This document shows positions 46,224-55,526 of a DNA stretch of 64,000 bases, one piece after another. Made by a program: the position numbers and the translations under genes. Every line of letters starts with the position of its first letter. Within the stretch, counting starts at the first letter, position 1. The notes under the pieces are model-generated. The model did no database searches and had not been told where the DNA came from. It saw nothing but the letters and a program-made list of their open reading frames with translations. This DNA is from Methanococcoides sp. LMO-2 (GTDB lineage Archaea; Halobacteriota; Methanosarcinia; Methanosarcinales; Methanosarcinaceae): positions 124,001 to 188,000 of the forward strand of contig NZ_JBCAUS010000007.1 in NCBI RefSeq assembly GCF_038432375.1, written 5' to 3'.

Positions 46224-47594
46224 TTATTCGTGTCTCCCATACTCATCATCGAACCGGACAATATCATCCTCACCAACATACTCCCCAAGCTGCACCTCAA
46301 TAATCTCAAGCGGCAACTTTCCGGGATTCGACAACCTGTGCCTGATGCCAGCCTTGATGAACGTACTCTCACCCTGCCTGAGGAAATACCTCTCACCATC
46401 ATTCTCAACGCAGGCCATTCCTTCAACAACGACCCAGTGCTCGCTCCTGTGGTGGTGCATCTGGAGGCTCAGTTTCTTGTGTGGAAATACGACCAGGTTC
46501 TTGATCTTGTGCCTTTCCGAATCTTCCAGAATGGTGTAGGAGCCCCAGGGCCTGTATACGGTCTGGTGTAGCTGTACGCGCTCATCCTCGTCATCCTTGA
46601 GGGCAGAGACGACCTCTTTCACTTTCTGGCTGCTTTTCCTGGGGCAGACAAGCAGTGCATCCGGAGTGTCCACAACGACCATGTCATTGACATCGATCAT
46701 TGAAACGATCTTCCCGGGTTTCGAATAAACGAGATTGTCAGTCGAATCGAGAAGCATGTCATCACAGTTGTAGATGACATTGCCATTTTCATCCTTGTCG
46801 AACTCATTGTATATAGCATCGAAGTTCCCGAGATCGTTCCACCGGTGATCGATCTTTACAGTGGCCACACGATCTGACTTTTCCATTATACCGTAATCGA
46901 TAGATATCGATGGAACTTTCGAATAGATCTCCTGTACATCCTCTGATTTCTCGAATGCGTCGGATACATCCGGTGCATTGGATTTCATTTCATTGAAGAA
47001 AACGTCCGTATCAAAGAGGAACATACCGCTGTTCCAGAGGCAGCCTTCTTTGATGTACTTTTTAGCGACCTCAAGGTCGGGTTTTTCTTTGAATTCCGAG
47101 ACTTTACATCCTACACCGAGAGCTTCACCGGGCTTGATGTAACCGTAGCCTGTTTGTGGTGATGTCGGAGAGATACCAAAGGTTATCAGGTACTCAGATG
47201 CAAGTTCTTCTGCACTTGCAATGGTTTCCATTGCCCCGGTGTCAAGAACATGGTCCGATGAGAAGATTCCTACAACGGACCTTCCGAACTTTCTGTAGAT
47301 CTCCTTCATACCGTAGCATATCGCAGGAAGGGTGTTCTTGCCTTCAGGTTCGAGAAGGAGATTCTCAACAGGGAGCTCATGGCCCAGTTCTTCTATCTGC
47401 CCGATAACAAAGAACTTCTGAGATTCATTTGTCACTACGAATATATCAGAGATATCTGATACTTCGAGGCATCTGAGGACGGTATCCTGAAAAAGTGAAG
47501 TGTCATTCAGCTTTAAGAATTGTTTTGGGTATTTTTCACGGCTTAAGGGCCAGAGGCGTGTTCCCGAACCACCTGCAAGAATGATGGATTTTAT
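46224..47594 (-). CDS. manC: Mannose-1-phosphate guanylyltransferase / mannose-6-phosphate isomerase
   Basis: A 456-residue bifunctional enzyme making GDP-mannose. The guanylyltransferase signature IILAGGSGTRLWPLSREKYP lies at residues 4-23, and the cupin isomerase part ends the protein (RPWGSYTILEDSE, MHHHRSEHWVVVEG). Before the signature the frame has no ATG, GTG or TTG back to the stop at about 47620. The only fitting start is ATA at 47594, with GGAG eight bases before it. GTG at 47435 would remove the active site. So either translation starts at AUA or the sequence has an error here. Confidence 0.85.
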   Translation of the reverse strand: MKSIILAGGSGTRLWPLSREKYPKQFLKLNDTSLFQDTVLRCLEVSDISDIFVVTNESQKFFVIGQIEELGHELPVENLLLEPEGKNTLPAICYGMKEIYRKFGRSVVGIFSSDHVLDTGAMETIASAEELASEYLITFGISPTSPQTGYGYIKPGEALGVGCKVSEFKEKPDLEVAKKYIKEGCLWNSGMFLFDTDVFFNEMKSNAPDVSDAFEKSEDVQEIYSKVPSISIDYGIMEKSDRVATVKIDHRWNDLGNFDAIYNEFDKDENGNVIYNCDDMLLDSTDNLVYSKPGKIVSMIDVNDMVVVDTPDALLVCPRKSSQKVKEVVSALKDDEDERVQLHQTVYRPWGSYTILEDSERHKIKNLVVFPHKKLSLQMHHHRSEHWVVVEGMACVENDGERYFLRQGESTFIKAGIRHRLSNPGKLPLEIIEVQLGEYVGEDDIVRFDDEYGRHE

Positions 47595-47825
47595 TTTCTC
47601 AGCTCCGTAATTAAAAACTTTTTAATGGAATAGATTAATCTAAGCTCGAAATCGATGAATAAGTACTGACGTTAATTAATGGAATAACACATATTAAGTT
47701 CTTTTGTACTAATGCCCAATTGGTAACGAAAATATCCAATTCCAAAATAAGAAGAAACAGATAAGATACTGAATTAGCATCATTTCCAGAATCGAACGGA
47801 AATGTCTACATGCTATTGAAAGTTG
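47595..47825. other. Intergenic between manC and a membrane protein gene
   Basis: 231 AT-rich bases with no ORF. It carries the leader of manC, including GGAG at 47603-47606 on the minus strand, and the 3' side of the DUF5658-like gene. No structure of note was seen. Confidence 0.35.
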
Positions 47826-48221
47826 TTACAAATGCATTATACCCAGCAATTGCATTATCCCGAAGTTCCCCCAGATAACCATCAGATTGTTAACAACAAG
47901 GAACACACCAACAAAAGTGATGATTCCCCTGACCATTGGCCACATCTCGGAAACCTTCGAATCTGAAGAGGACATGATGTCCTTGTAGAACCAGTAAACT
48001 ACAAAGATAAAAGCGATCTTCAGAACAAAGAATGCCCACACTCCAAACTCTGCTATCAATAATGCCAGGAATCCGTTCTCTTCAACACCAACACTCAATG
48101 CCTGGGCTGTTGTGATGAAATCCCCGAGTACGTAGAATAGCAGAATATACCTGATATCATAAAGGAAGCTGTTGAACGCCCTGAGTGAATACCAGTTCTG
48201 TGTGGAAAGCTCCTGCTGCAT
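47826..48221 (-). CDS. Small membrane protein (DUF5658-like)
   Basis: A 131-residue protein with four membrane helices: about 23-40, 50-66, 68-84 and 96-120. The phrase YILLFYVLGDFITTAQALSVG with an Asp and Thr inside a helix, then ENGFLALLI, resembles DUF5658-type proteins of archaea. The function is unknown. It stands alone. Confidence 0.65.
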   Translation of the reverse strand: MQQELSTQNWYSLRAFNSFLYDIRYILLFYVLGDFITTAQALSVGVEENGFLALLIAEFGVWAFFVLKIAFIFVVYWFYKDIMSSSDSKVSEMWPMVRGIITFVGVFLVVNNLMVIWGNFGIMQLLGIMHL

Positions 48222-48383
48222 AAATAAATGTATCCATGTACATTGTTATGTATGAAATGTCCACATAATTCGATGCTGTGTACACACCCCATGATGACAA
48301 GGCTACAATTGCCGATTTACTAAACATCACTTAAAAAAGAATTACCATGTATGCTTATGTAGTAGAATAACAAATGCCATTAC

Positions 48384-49559
48384 ATGGAACAAAACAAGAA
48401 TACAATAGACATATCCACATCACTTTCTGACAACAACTGTGATGCATACCTGATGATAGGAAACTCGAACAATGCGGACATGTATTATTCGACACACTTC
48501 ATCGCGGGCGACCCTTTCGCATACATCCAGACAAAGCAGGGAGAGGAGATCCTCATCGTTTCCACCATGGAGCTGAACAGAGCGAAGATGGAATCCAGAG
48601 TCTCCAATGTACACACCATGCAGGAATATGGATTCATGGAAAAACTGAAGGCAAGGAAGGACGGAGAGCTTGCCTACTGCGACTGCCTTGCAGAACTTTT
48701 CCAGCAGAAAGGAGTCAGGCACATCATGGTACCACATGACTTCCCGCTTTTCACTGCCCAGACGTTGAAGGAAGAGGGATTCTCAGTGATCCCTGCAAAG
48801 AGCCCTTTCAGGGAAATGAGGAAGAAAAAGGACCACGAGGAGATCGAAAAGATCAGGGCATCCCAGCAGGCCTGTGAGAAGGCGATGGGAACTGCCATCG
48901 ACCTGATAGCTGATGCAACAGTGGAGAATGGAGTCCTTTACTCAGGAGAGGAAGCCCTTACATCGGAAGCCATCCGTGCGGCGATCGAGCATACCCTCCT
49001 TGACCACGGGTGTGAGGCTGAGAGCACCATCGTTGCCTGCGGGTTAAAATCATCGAATCCCCACTGGGAGGGGGAGGGAGAGATTACTGTCGACCAGCCA
49101 ATTGTTATTGACATATTCCCGCGCAGTAAGAGGAGCCGGTACTTTGCAGACATGACAAGGACCGTGTTCAAGGGAGAGGCATCGGAAGAACTAAAAAAGA
49201 TGTACGAAGCAGTGCATGCTGCACAGGAAGCAGCTTTTGCTGTACTGAAACCCGGGGCTCTTTATAGCGAAGTTCATAATGCTGTCTGTGACGAGTTCGA
49301 GAAACGAGGTTATGATACCATCAGGAACGAATCCAAGGTTGGCTTCATACACTCCACTGGGCATGGCGTGGGATTGGATATCCACGAGCAGCCATCTGTG
49401 GCCATTCAGGATGGAGAGATTGAGATCGGGCATGTTGTCACCATCGAACCGGGACTTTACTATCCGGAACTTGGAGGAATCCGCCTGGAGGACATGGTTG
49501 TGATCACAGAGGACGGGTTTGAGAATTTGACAAAAATGGAAAAGGAATTTGTAGTTTAA
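48384..49559 (+). CDS. pepQ: Xaa-Pro dipeptidase/aminopeptidase (M24)
   Basis: A 391-residue M24B peptidase that cuts X-Pro bonds. The N-terminal creatinase-like domain is at about 1-150. Metal ligands are in VIDIFPRSKRSRYFADMTRTV (two Asp), STGHGVGLDIHE (His), TIEPGLYYPELGGIRLED (Glu, Glu). All five are present. It is followed 42 bases later by methionine aminopeptidase on the same strand, giving two related N-terminal peptidases side by side. Confidence 0.92.
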   Translation: MEQNKNTIDISTSLSDNNCDAYLMIGNSNNADMYYSTHFIAGDPFAYIQTKQGEEILIVSTMELNRAKMESRVSNVHTMQEYGFMEKLKARKDGELAYCDCLAELFQQKGVRHIMVPHDFPLFTAQTLKEEGFSVIPAKSPFREMRKKKDHEEIEKIRASQQACEKAMGTAIDLIADATVENGVLYSGEEALTSEAIRAAIEHTLLDHGCEAESTIVACGLKSSNPHWEGEGEITVDQPIVIDIFPRSKRSRYFADMTRTVFKGEASEELKKMYEAVHAAQEAAFAVLKPGALYSEVHNAVCDEFEKRGYDTIRNESKVGFIHSTGHGVGLDIHEQPSVAIQDGEIEIGHVVTIEPGLYYPELGGIRLEDMVVITEDGFENLTKMEKEFVV

Positions 49560-49601
49560 ACTTACTAAGACCAATCATATACCTAAAGCTGGTGCAAACA
49601 T

Positions 49602-50495
49602 ATGGCAGATAAACTTCATGAGATCGAGGAGATAATCGGAAAGTACAGGAAGGCCGGAGAGATCCTCTCAACAGTTAGAAGCGAGGCAAAGGACAAGATA
49701 AAGGTCGGAGCAAGCCTTCTGGAAGTTGCCGACCATGTGGAGCAGAGGACAATCGAACTTGGGGGATTCCCTGCATTCCCATGCAACATTTCAAGAAATG
49801 ACGAGGCAGCACATGCAACGCCACTTGCAGGCGATGAAACAATCTTCGGAGAAGATGTTGTAAAGCTCGACCTTGGAGTTCATGTTGACGGCTATATTGC
49901 AGATTCAGCCCTTACAGTGGACCTCACAAATGAATACGGAGACCTTGTAAAGGCATCTGAGGCTGCATTGTATGCTGCTATCGACACAGTTCAGAGTGGT
50001 GTGAACACCGCAGAACTTGGAGCAGTCATTGAGGACACCATCCATGAACATGGATTCAAGCCCATCGTCAATCTCACAGGTCACGGTGTCGGACCATACC
50101 TCGCACATGTGCCACCAAGCATTCCGAACAGGCACATAGACCACGGCGCAGTTCTTGAAGCAGGAGACATCATTGCCATCGAACCATTCGCCACAGATGG
50201 TGCGGGAATAATCTCCGACGGTGCACTTACAGAGATATTCTCACTGGTCGGGAAAAAACCAATACGCTTACCTGCTGCAAGGAAAGTGCTGAAAGAGATC
50301 GAACAGTACAGGACACTTCCTTTCGCAAGAAGATGGCTCACCTCTGACAAGCTCGACTACTCACTTATGCAGCTTGAGAAGGCAGGGATCATCACCTCAT
50401 ATCCTGTGCTCAAAGAGATCGAGGGAGGAATGGTCTCCCAGGCAGAGCACACCGTTATTGTCACCGAAGACGGATGTGAGATAACAACCAAATGA
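49602..50495 (+). CDS. map: Methionine aminopeptidase, type II
   Basis: A 297-residue enzyme removing the start Met. Type II insertion region is present after about residue 190. Active residues: His in AAHATPLAG, Asp in KLDLGVHVDGYIADSAL, His in LTGHGVGPYLAH, Glu in IAIEPFATDG and Glu near GGMVSQAEHTVIV. Length fits archaeal MAP. It leads into the secreted hypothetical gene after 10 bases, so an operon is likely. Confidence 0.96.
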   Translation: MADKLHEIEEIIGKYRKAGEILSTVRSEAKDKIKVGASLLEVADHVEQRTIELGGFPAFPCNISRNDEAAHATPLAGDETIFGEDVVKLDLGVHVDGYIADSALTVDLTNEYGDLVKASEAALYAAIDTVQSGVNTAELGAVIEDTIHEHGFKPIVNLTGHGVGPYLAHVPPSIPNRHIDHGAVLEAGDIIAIEPFATDGAGIISDGALTEIFSLVGKKPIRLPAARKVLKEIEQYRTLPFARRWLTSDKLDYSLMQLEKAGIITSYPVLKEIEGGMVSQAEHTVIVTEDGCEITTK

Positions 50496-50505
50496 AGGGT
50501 TACTA

Positions 50506-51195
50506 ATGAGATCAGCACTGATAATGGCATTGACAATTGTATGTTTCATGTCCATCATACCTGCATCATCCGCACTCACATGGACCAATGATATCGTCCT
50601 GGAAGAGGACGGCATGTCATGGGATTATACTGAAAACTATGAAGGACAGGTTGCCACAGCTTACAGGGCATTTATCGATTCCGAGGTTGGAAATAATGAT
50701 GACCATGTCAGTGCCTGGGAACTCATGAAAGTGGACCATTTCATAAGGAACAGGCTCAGAACAACACTTGAAGAAGAACTGGACGTCAAATTTGACAGCA
50801 GTTCAAAGAACGTGCATGTTACAGATGTGGATGCAGAGATCGCACTGGATGTCCTGGGAAGCACTTCAAAGACAGACGAGATCACCAACATGTATTTTGT
50901 CACCTATGATTTTGAGAAGAACTTCTTTGACATGGGCAGCAGCCTGAGCTTTGAAGGGGAACCTAAGACAGAGGTCACTATCATCATGCCAGAAGGTGCA
51001 GAGCTGTTATCCTACGATGGCATAAAGATAAAGACCATTGATACGAAAGAGAACAGGACAGAGGTCAAAGGTTTCTTTGAAGATGAAGGGAAGATCACCA
51101 TCGATTTTGCCAGGGAAGAAGCCAAACCTGAGGCTGAAGACGACGTTGAAGCTGAAGCAGAGTCTGAAACAGAGGTTGATGAAGCAGCAGAGTGA
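50506..51195 (+). CDS. Secreted protein of unknown function with acidic tail
   Basis: A 229-residue exported protein. A signal peptide (ALIMALTIVCFMSIIPASSALT) covers about residues 3-25; no lipobox. The body has a helix LMKVDHFIRNRLRTTLEEEL, then beta strands. The last 30 residues are nearly all Glu, Asp, Ala (EAEDDVEAEAESETEVDEAAE). A retained surface protein is inferred. It has a CDS spacing of 10 bases after map. Confidence 0.75.
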   Translation: MRSALIMALTIVCFMSIIPASSALTWTNDIVLEEDGMSWDYTENYEGQVATAYRAFIDSEVGNNDDHVSAWELMKVDHFIRNRLRTTLEEELDVKFDSSSKNVHVTDVDAEIALDVLGSTSKTDEITNMYFVTYDFEKNFFDMGSSLSFEGEPKTEVTIIMPEGAELLSYDGIKIKTIDTKENRTEVKGFFEDEGKITIDFAREEAKPEAEDDVEAEAESETEVDEAAE

Positions 51196-51242
51196 GAGAG
51201 CCCTTAAAAACATTAATATAAATTGAAACAATCCTTTCTTTC

Positions 51243-51530
51243 ATGATAATAGAACAGATACCACTTGAAAATGGCACTGCAATGGGACTGAAGTTTGAGA
51301 TGCAGAACGCCCCCCTCCTTGTGATAAAAGCTGACAAAGGCTTTGTCATGTGCGGCTACCTCGACACTGAGATCGCAAACAAGTTAGGAGATGTTGCGGC
51401 AAAGGTCAGAGGTGTGAACACCTTTGAGGATGTCCTCCACGCCGAAGTGCTGGATGTCACGAACCACGCAAAGGCCCTTGGCATCAAAGCCGGCATGAAG
51501 GGACATGAAGCACTTGAACTGATGTTCTGA
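51243..51530 (+). CDS. DUF1805 protein (YunC-like)
   Basis: A 95-residue protein. The family pattern is APLLVIKADKGFVMCGYLDTEIANKLGDVAAKVRGVNTFEDVL. Members are small and have no assigned reaction. The gene lies 17 bases before the Trm-G10 gene on the same strand. Confidence 0.9.
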   Translation: MIIEQIPLENGTAMGLKFEMQNAPLLVIKADKGFVMCGYLDTEIANKLGDVAAKVRGVNTFEDVLHAEVLDVTNHAKALGIKAGMKGHEALELMF

Positions 51531-51547
51531 GAACATCTTTTTTTAAC

Positions 51548-52588
51548 ATGTTATACGCATTTGAACTGTCAGGCGAGCACGACGAGCTGCCACGTGCGGA
51601 AGTCCTTGCCTGCCTTGACCTTGTTGAGCTTGAGTATGAAGAGAGTGACTACTTCGACCAGTGCCTTGTTGTGGACATTAAAGGCAACCCACAGGAAGTG
51701 GAAAGCAAACTCGATTACGTGGCAGAACGTGTTGCAATGGCACACCACATACTGAAGGTCATCGAAGTATGCCCGGATGACGTTGAAACCATCCTGGAGA
51801 TAGCAGAGAAGGCCGATGTATCGGACCACATCAACAGGGAACAGAAATACGTCGTGCGCGCAAAGCGCATCAAGCACAATTCCACCATTGTCTGTGCAGA
51901 CATGGAGAAACGTGTTGGTGGTGCCATCTACAGGAAAGGTTTCAATGCCAACCTGAAACACCCTGATGTGGAATTCAGGCTGATCCTTTCTGAGAAATGC
52001 GTCTTCGGATCCATCATTGCATCAGTGGACCGCAGTGCCTACGAAGCGCGTGCGCCTCACAAGAAACCATTCTTCTACCCAGGCGTGCTTCGCCCACGTG
52101 TGGCACGAGCACTTGTGAACATGGCCATGGTCAAAAAGCATGATGTTGTGTTCGACCCGTTCTGCGGTACCGCAGGAATCCTTGTGGAAGCAGGAATTGT
52201 CGGAGGAAGGGTCATCGGGCTGGAAGTCCGCTACAAGATCGCAGTGGGCGCACACATGAACCTTCAGCACTTCAATACTGACCACACCATGATGCTCGGA
52301 GATGCCTGCAGGGTCCCTCTTGTGGACGCATCGGTTAACGTCGTTATTGCAGACCCCCCATATGGTCGTTCGGCAAGGATAGAGGCAGAATCCATTCACC
52401 ATCTGTACGAAGAGTCATTTGCTGAGATGTACAGGGTGCTCAGACCTGGCGGAAGGGCGATCATCGTTTCAGAGATGGACATTTCTGAATTTGTAAAGGA
52501 TGCGGGCTTTGCCACTAAGGCACAATATCTGCAAAGAGTACACAAAAGCCTGACAAGAAAGATAACCGTACTTGAGAAAGCCAAATAA
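51548..52588 (+). CDS. tRNA (guanine(10)-N2)-dimethyltransferase
   Basis: A 346-residue protein with an N-terminal THUMP domain (about 50-150, RNA binding) and a C-terminal class I methyltransferase. Motif I is VVFDPFCGTAGILVEAGIVGG; the catalytic motif IV is VIADPPYGRSARI (DPPY). The family dimethylates G10 of many archaeal tRNAs. Length agrees. It is the last gene of this plus-strand run. Confidence 0.93.
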   Translation: MLYAFELSGEHDELPRAEVLACLDLVELEYEESDYFDQCLVVDIKGNPQEVESKLDYVAERVAMAHHILKVIEVCPDDVETILEIAEKADVSDHINREQKYVVRAKRIKHNSTIVCADMEKRVGGAIYRKGFNANLKHPDVEFRLILSEKCVFGSIIASVDRSAYEARAPHKKPFFYPGVLRPRVARALVNMAMVKKHDVVFDPFCGTAGILVEAGIVGGRVIGLEVRYKIAVGAHMNLQHFNTDHTMMLGDACRVPLVDASVNVVIADPPYGRSARIEAESIHHLYEESFAEMYRVLRPGGRAIIVSEMDISEFVKDAGFATKAQYLQRVHKSLTRKITVLEKAK

Positions 52589-52627
52589 AGCCAATCACTT
52601 TTTACAGATAGAGATCTGTCACAAACC

Positions 52628-53197
52628 TCATTTATGAATGTGGTCCTGTATCAGATACCAGTAAGCTGAAAGTTCCCTGTCATAATGCACCCGGTTATCG
52701 AACCTGGAATCAATGATCTGCCAGAAACACGGGCTGTGCCTTAGTTCTATGAGATGTGCCATTTCGTGAAAGACCACATACTCCACAAGGTCGTCAGGAA
52801 GGTGCATCAAATGCCTGTTAAAGTTCAGCCTGCCTGCAGAACTGCAGCTTCCCCACTTTGTTTTCATTTTTCTGAAGGTCACTTTCTCAGGTTGAACTCC
52901 AAGATCTTCTGAGATCTTACCGGTAAAAGAGAATATAAGCTCCCGAAACTCACTATCCGACCTTTGAACGAGCTCTTTGGAAGCGGCGTTCTCGATGGTC
53001 GCCAGTGAACTGGCATAACGCCTGTAGACCCACAGTTTGTGCCTCAGGATAAGTTCCTCGTGATCCGGAAACCCTTTCGGGACCACAACGTTCAGCCTGC
53101 CTGAGCGGAACTCCAGTCGTGCACGCTTCACTTTGCGATGAGTAAGACTGTATGGGATGTCAATTCCATTGATTCCGATGGAATACTCCAGGCTCAT
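52628..53197 (-). CDS. YgjP-like zinc metallopeptidase (DUF45, WLM/SprT-like)
   Basis: A 189-residue protein. The zinc site is VVFHEMAHLIELRHSPCFW with HExxH and a third His; the family stretch MKTKWGSCSSAGRLNFNRHLMHLP comes before. No substrates are known for most members. Its ATG overlaps the TruA stop by four bases (53194-53197), so translation is coupled. Confidence 0.92.
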   Translation of the reverse strand: MSLEYSIGINGIDIPYSLTHRKVKRARLEFRSGRLNVVVPKGFPDHEELILRHKLWVYRRYASSLATIENAASKELVQRSDSEFRELIFSFTGKISEDLGVQPEKVTFRKMKTKWGSCSSAGRLNFNRHLMHLPDDLVEYVVFHEMAHLIELRHSPCFWQIIDSRFDNRVHYDRELSAYWYLIQDHIHK

Positions 53198-54021
53198 ATC
53201 TCGTCTGAAGGAGGGACTATCGGCAGGAGGTGTTCCAGCACATCGGCCATGACCCTGTAGCGTACAAGGTGGTCATGGACACGCTCGTGAGCCCTGCGTA
53301 TGGCATAGCCGTCCTCGACCCATTCAATGGGTATCGGGTATTTCACATCCATGAAAACAAGACCGTATGCGTGTGCCGATCCCATGCCTTCCTCATAGGA
53401 ATCAGGATCAAGCATTTGTTCCAGCCATTCCTCGTCACGGACACCGCTTCCCACCATCATTAATGCAGTTACGATCTTTCGGACCATGTTCCACAGGAAG
53501 CTGTTGGCCTCCACATCGATACGTGTCAGGTTCCCGCTGACCCTTACATCTATGCGTTCAACTGTCCTGACCGTTCCCCTGCCTGGCTCATTGGTACAGA
53601 AATTTGAGAAATCATGAGTTCCCTGCAGGAGCTTTGAAGCTGAACGAATTCTGGAGATATCATATTGCTCCCCGCACATAATGTAGCGGTAGGTTCTGCT
53701 TACAGCATGCCTGCGAGGATCAAAATTGTCCGGCACAAGTGAATGTGCCCATGCCCAGATGGTTCCAGGAAGCTTTGAATTGATCACACGGGGGATCGCC
53801 AGGTTGGGTACGTCGGTATCAAAGGCAACGACCTGACCCATGGCATGAACTCCGGAATCTGTTCGTCCGGAACTGGTAAAATTAGCTGACTTTGGATCCT
53901 TGATTATTTCCAGCTCTTTCAGTGCCTTGAACAGTTCACCCTCTACTGTAGGGACATTAGGCTGAATTTGGGAACCGTGATAATTCGATCCTATATATGC
54001 AATTTTGAGCGCAACTCTCAT
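53194..54021 (-). CDS. truA: tRNA pseudouridine synthase TruA
   Basis: A 275-residue enzyme that converts U38-U40 of tRNA. The catalytic Asp is in SSGRTDSGVHAMGQVVAFD; FDPRRHAVSRTYRYIM and FLWNMVRKIVTALMMVG are typical. Length is normal. Confidence 0.95.
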   Translation of the reverse strand: MRVALKIAYIGSNYHGSQIQPNVPTVEGELFKALKELEIIKDPKSANFTSSGRTDSGVHAMGQVVAFDTDVPNLAIPRVINSKLPGTIWAWAHSLVPDNFDPRRHAVSRTYRYIMCGEQYDISRIRSASKLLQGTHDFSNFCTNEPGRGTVRTVERIDVRVSGNLTRIDVEANSFLWNMVRKIVTALMMVGSGVRDEEWLEQMLDPDSYEEGMGSAHAYGLVFMDVKYPIPIEWVEDGYAIRRAHERVHDHLVRYRVMADVLEHLLPIVPPSDEI

Positions 54022-54164
54022 GGAATCACTGCTGCCACTTATGGAACTCTCTCTATAATATAGTTACCATAATTCCACACATATTCGAGTATATTGAATT
54101 ACAGTGAGAATATATTTTATCGGCATGCAGTAAAGGAGTATCTTAAAGAACTATAGACCACAAG

Positions 54165-54172
54165 TTTAAATA
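54165..54172 (+). promoter_or_regulatory. TATA box of purP
   Basis: TTTAAATA in AAGTTTAAATACAAG, 41 bases before the ATG. With a start site about 25 bases downstream the leader is short. TTGAGGCG just before the ATG is the ribosome binding site. Confidence 0.5.
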
Positions 54173-54212
54173 CAAGATAATACAATCTAATCTAAATTTT
54201 TGAGGCGAAACT

Positions 54213-55283
54213 ATGATATCAAAACAACAGATCTCTGAAATAATAAGCAAGTACGATCAAGAGAATCTTGCTATTGCAACCGTCTGCTCACACTCAAGCC
54301 TCCAGATCTTCGATGGAGCCCGCAAAGAGGGACTAAAGACGATAGGGATCTGTGTAGGCCAGCCTCCTCGTTTTTATGATGCTTTCCCAAAAGCAAAGCC
54401 TGACGAATATATCGTTGTTGAGAGCTATGCCGATATCCCAAAGATAGCACAGGAACTTGTTGAGAAGAATGCGATCATTATCCCTCACGGTTCTTTTGTA
54501 GAATACATGGGAGCTAAGAACTTCGCAGAGCTTCCGGTTCCAACCTTTGGTAACCGTGAGGTACTGGAATGGGAGTCAGACAGGGAAAAGGAAAGGGAAT
54601 GGCTCGAAGGCGCGGGAATTCACATGCCAAAGAACGTTCCCGACCCAAAGGACATTAACAGCCCGGTCATGGTAAAATACTACGGTGCAAAGGGCGGAAG
54701 AGGTTTCTTCATTGCCAAGACCTATGAGGAGTTCCTGGAGAACATCGACCCGAATGAGAAGTTCACCATACAGGAGTTCATTCTGGGTACAAGGTACTAC
54801 CTACACTATTTCTATTCACCACTTGAAACCGAAGGCTACAGTTTAAGCGAGGGAACCCTGGAAATGCTGAGCATGGACAGGAGGGTCGAATCAAACGCAG
54901 ACGAGATCTTCAGACTGGGTTCACCAAGAGAACTTGAAGAGGCAGGCATACACCCCACATACGTGGTTACCGGAAACGTACCTCTGGTCGCCAGGGAATC
55001 CCTGTTGCCACTCATATTCTCCCTTGGAGAAAAAGTGGTTGAAGAATCAATAAAGCTCTTTGGCGGTATGGTCGGTCCGTTCTGCCTTGAGACCGTGTTC
55101 ACAGACCACCTCGAGATAAAGGTCTTCGAGATCTCCGCACGTATCGTTGCAGGAACGAACTTCTACATATCTGGCTCACCCTACGCAGACCTGGTAGAAC
55201 CCGATCTCTCTACCGGTAAAAGAATAGCAAAAGAGATCAAACTTGCAAAAGACATGGGTCAGCTGGATAAGATCCTCTCTTAA
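54213..55283 (+). CDS. purP: 5-formaminoimidazole-4-carboxamide ribonucleotide synthetase
   Basis: A 356-residue ATP-grasp ligase that uses formate and ATP instead of formyl-folate at the ninth step of archaeal purine synthesis. Seen are TVCSHSSLQIFDGARKEG, PHGSFVEYMG, VKYYGAKGGRGFFIAK (ATP loop), EFILGTRYYLHYFYSP and CLETVFTDHLEIKVFEISARIVAGTN. Length is typical. It is monocistronic, with a stem-loop and T-run after it. Confidence 0.96.
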   Translation: MISKQQISEIISKYDQENLAIATVCSHSSLQIFDGARKEGLKTIGICVGQPPRFYDAFPKAKPDEYIVVESYADIPKIAQELVEKNAIIIPHGSFVEYMGAKNFAELPVPTFGNREVLEWESDREKEREWLEGAGIHMPKNVPDPKDINSPVMVKYYGAKGGRGFFIAKTYEEFLENIDPNEKFTIQEFILGTRYYLHYFYSPLETEGYSLSEGTLEMLSMDRRVESNADEIFRLGSPRELEEAGIHPTYVVTGNVPLVARESLLPLIFSLGEKVVEESIKLFGGMVGPFCLETVFTDHLEIKVFEISARIVAGTNFYISGSPYADLVEPDLSTGKRIAKEIKLAKDMGQLDKILS

Positions 55284-55328
55284 GCGAAACATCAACACAA
55301 GATCGGACCACTTCACTGTGGCCAACAT

Positions 55329-55364
55329 GGTTCCGGAAAACTACCGGAGCCAAATACTTTTTTT
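55329..55364 (+). terminator. Terminator of purP
   Basis: An 8-bp stem GGTTCCGG/CCGGAGCC (one G-U pair, loop AAAACTA) at 55329-55351 is followed by AAATAC and seven T's at 55358-55364. It lies 45 bases after the purP stop. It looks like a rho-independent type site, which archaea can also use by its T-run. Confidence 0.65.
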
Positions 55365-55526
55365 GATCAGGATTTTCAAGCGGTATGCGATTGCCTGAAT
55401 TGACATTTGGCAAATGCAGTACTGAAAAGAGATAGAGAGACATCGAATAAAGCATCTAAAGTATAATGGATTATGTTGTATTGCAACCACTTGAATACAT
55501 GCTCGGATAAATGCTGGAAGCCCCCT

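Noticed and set aside
46224-47435. manC starting at GTG 47435
   Set aside because: It would remove the whole GGSGTRLWPLSR active-site region that is encoded just upstream in the same frame.
26493-47594. Prophage or integrative element around the glycan locus
   Set aside because: No integrase, capsid or replication genes and no long flanking direct repeats were seen; the only mobile trace is the single decayed IS.
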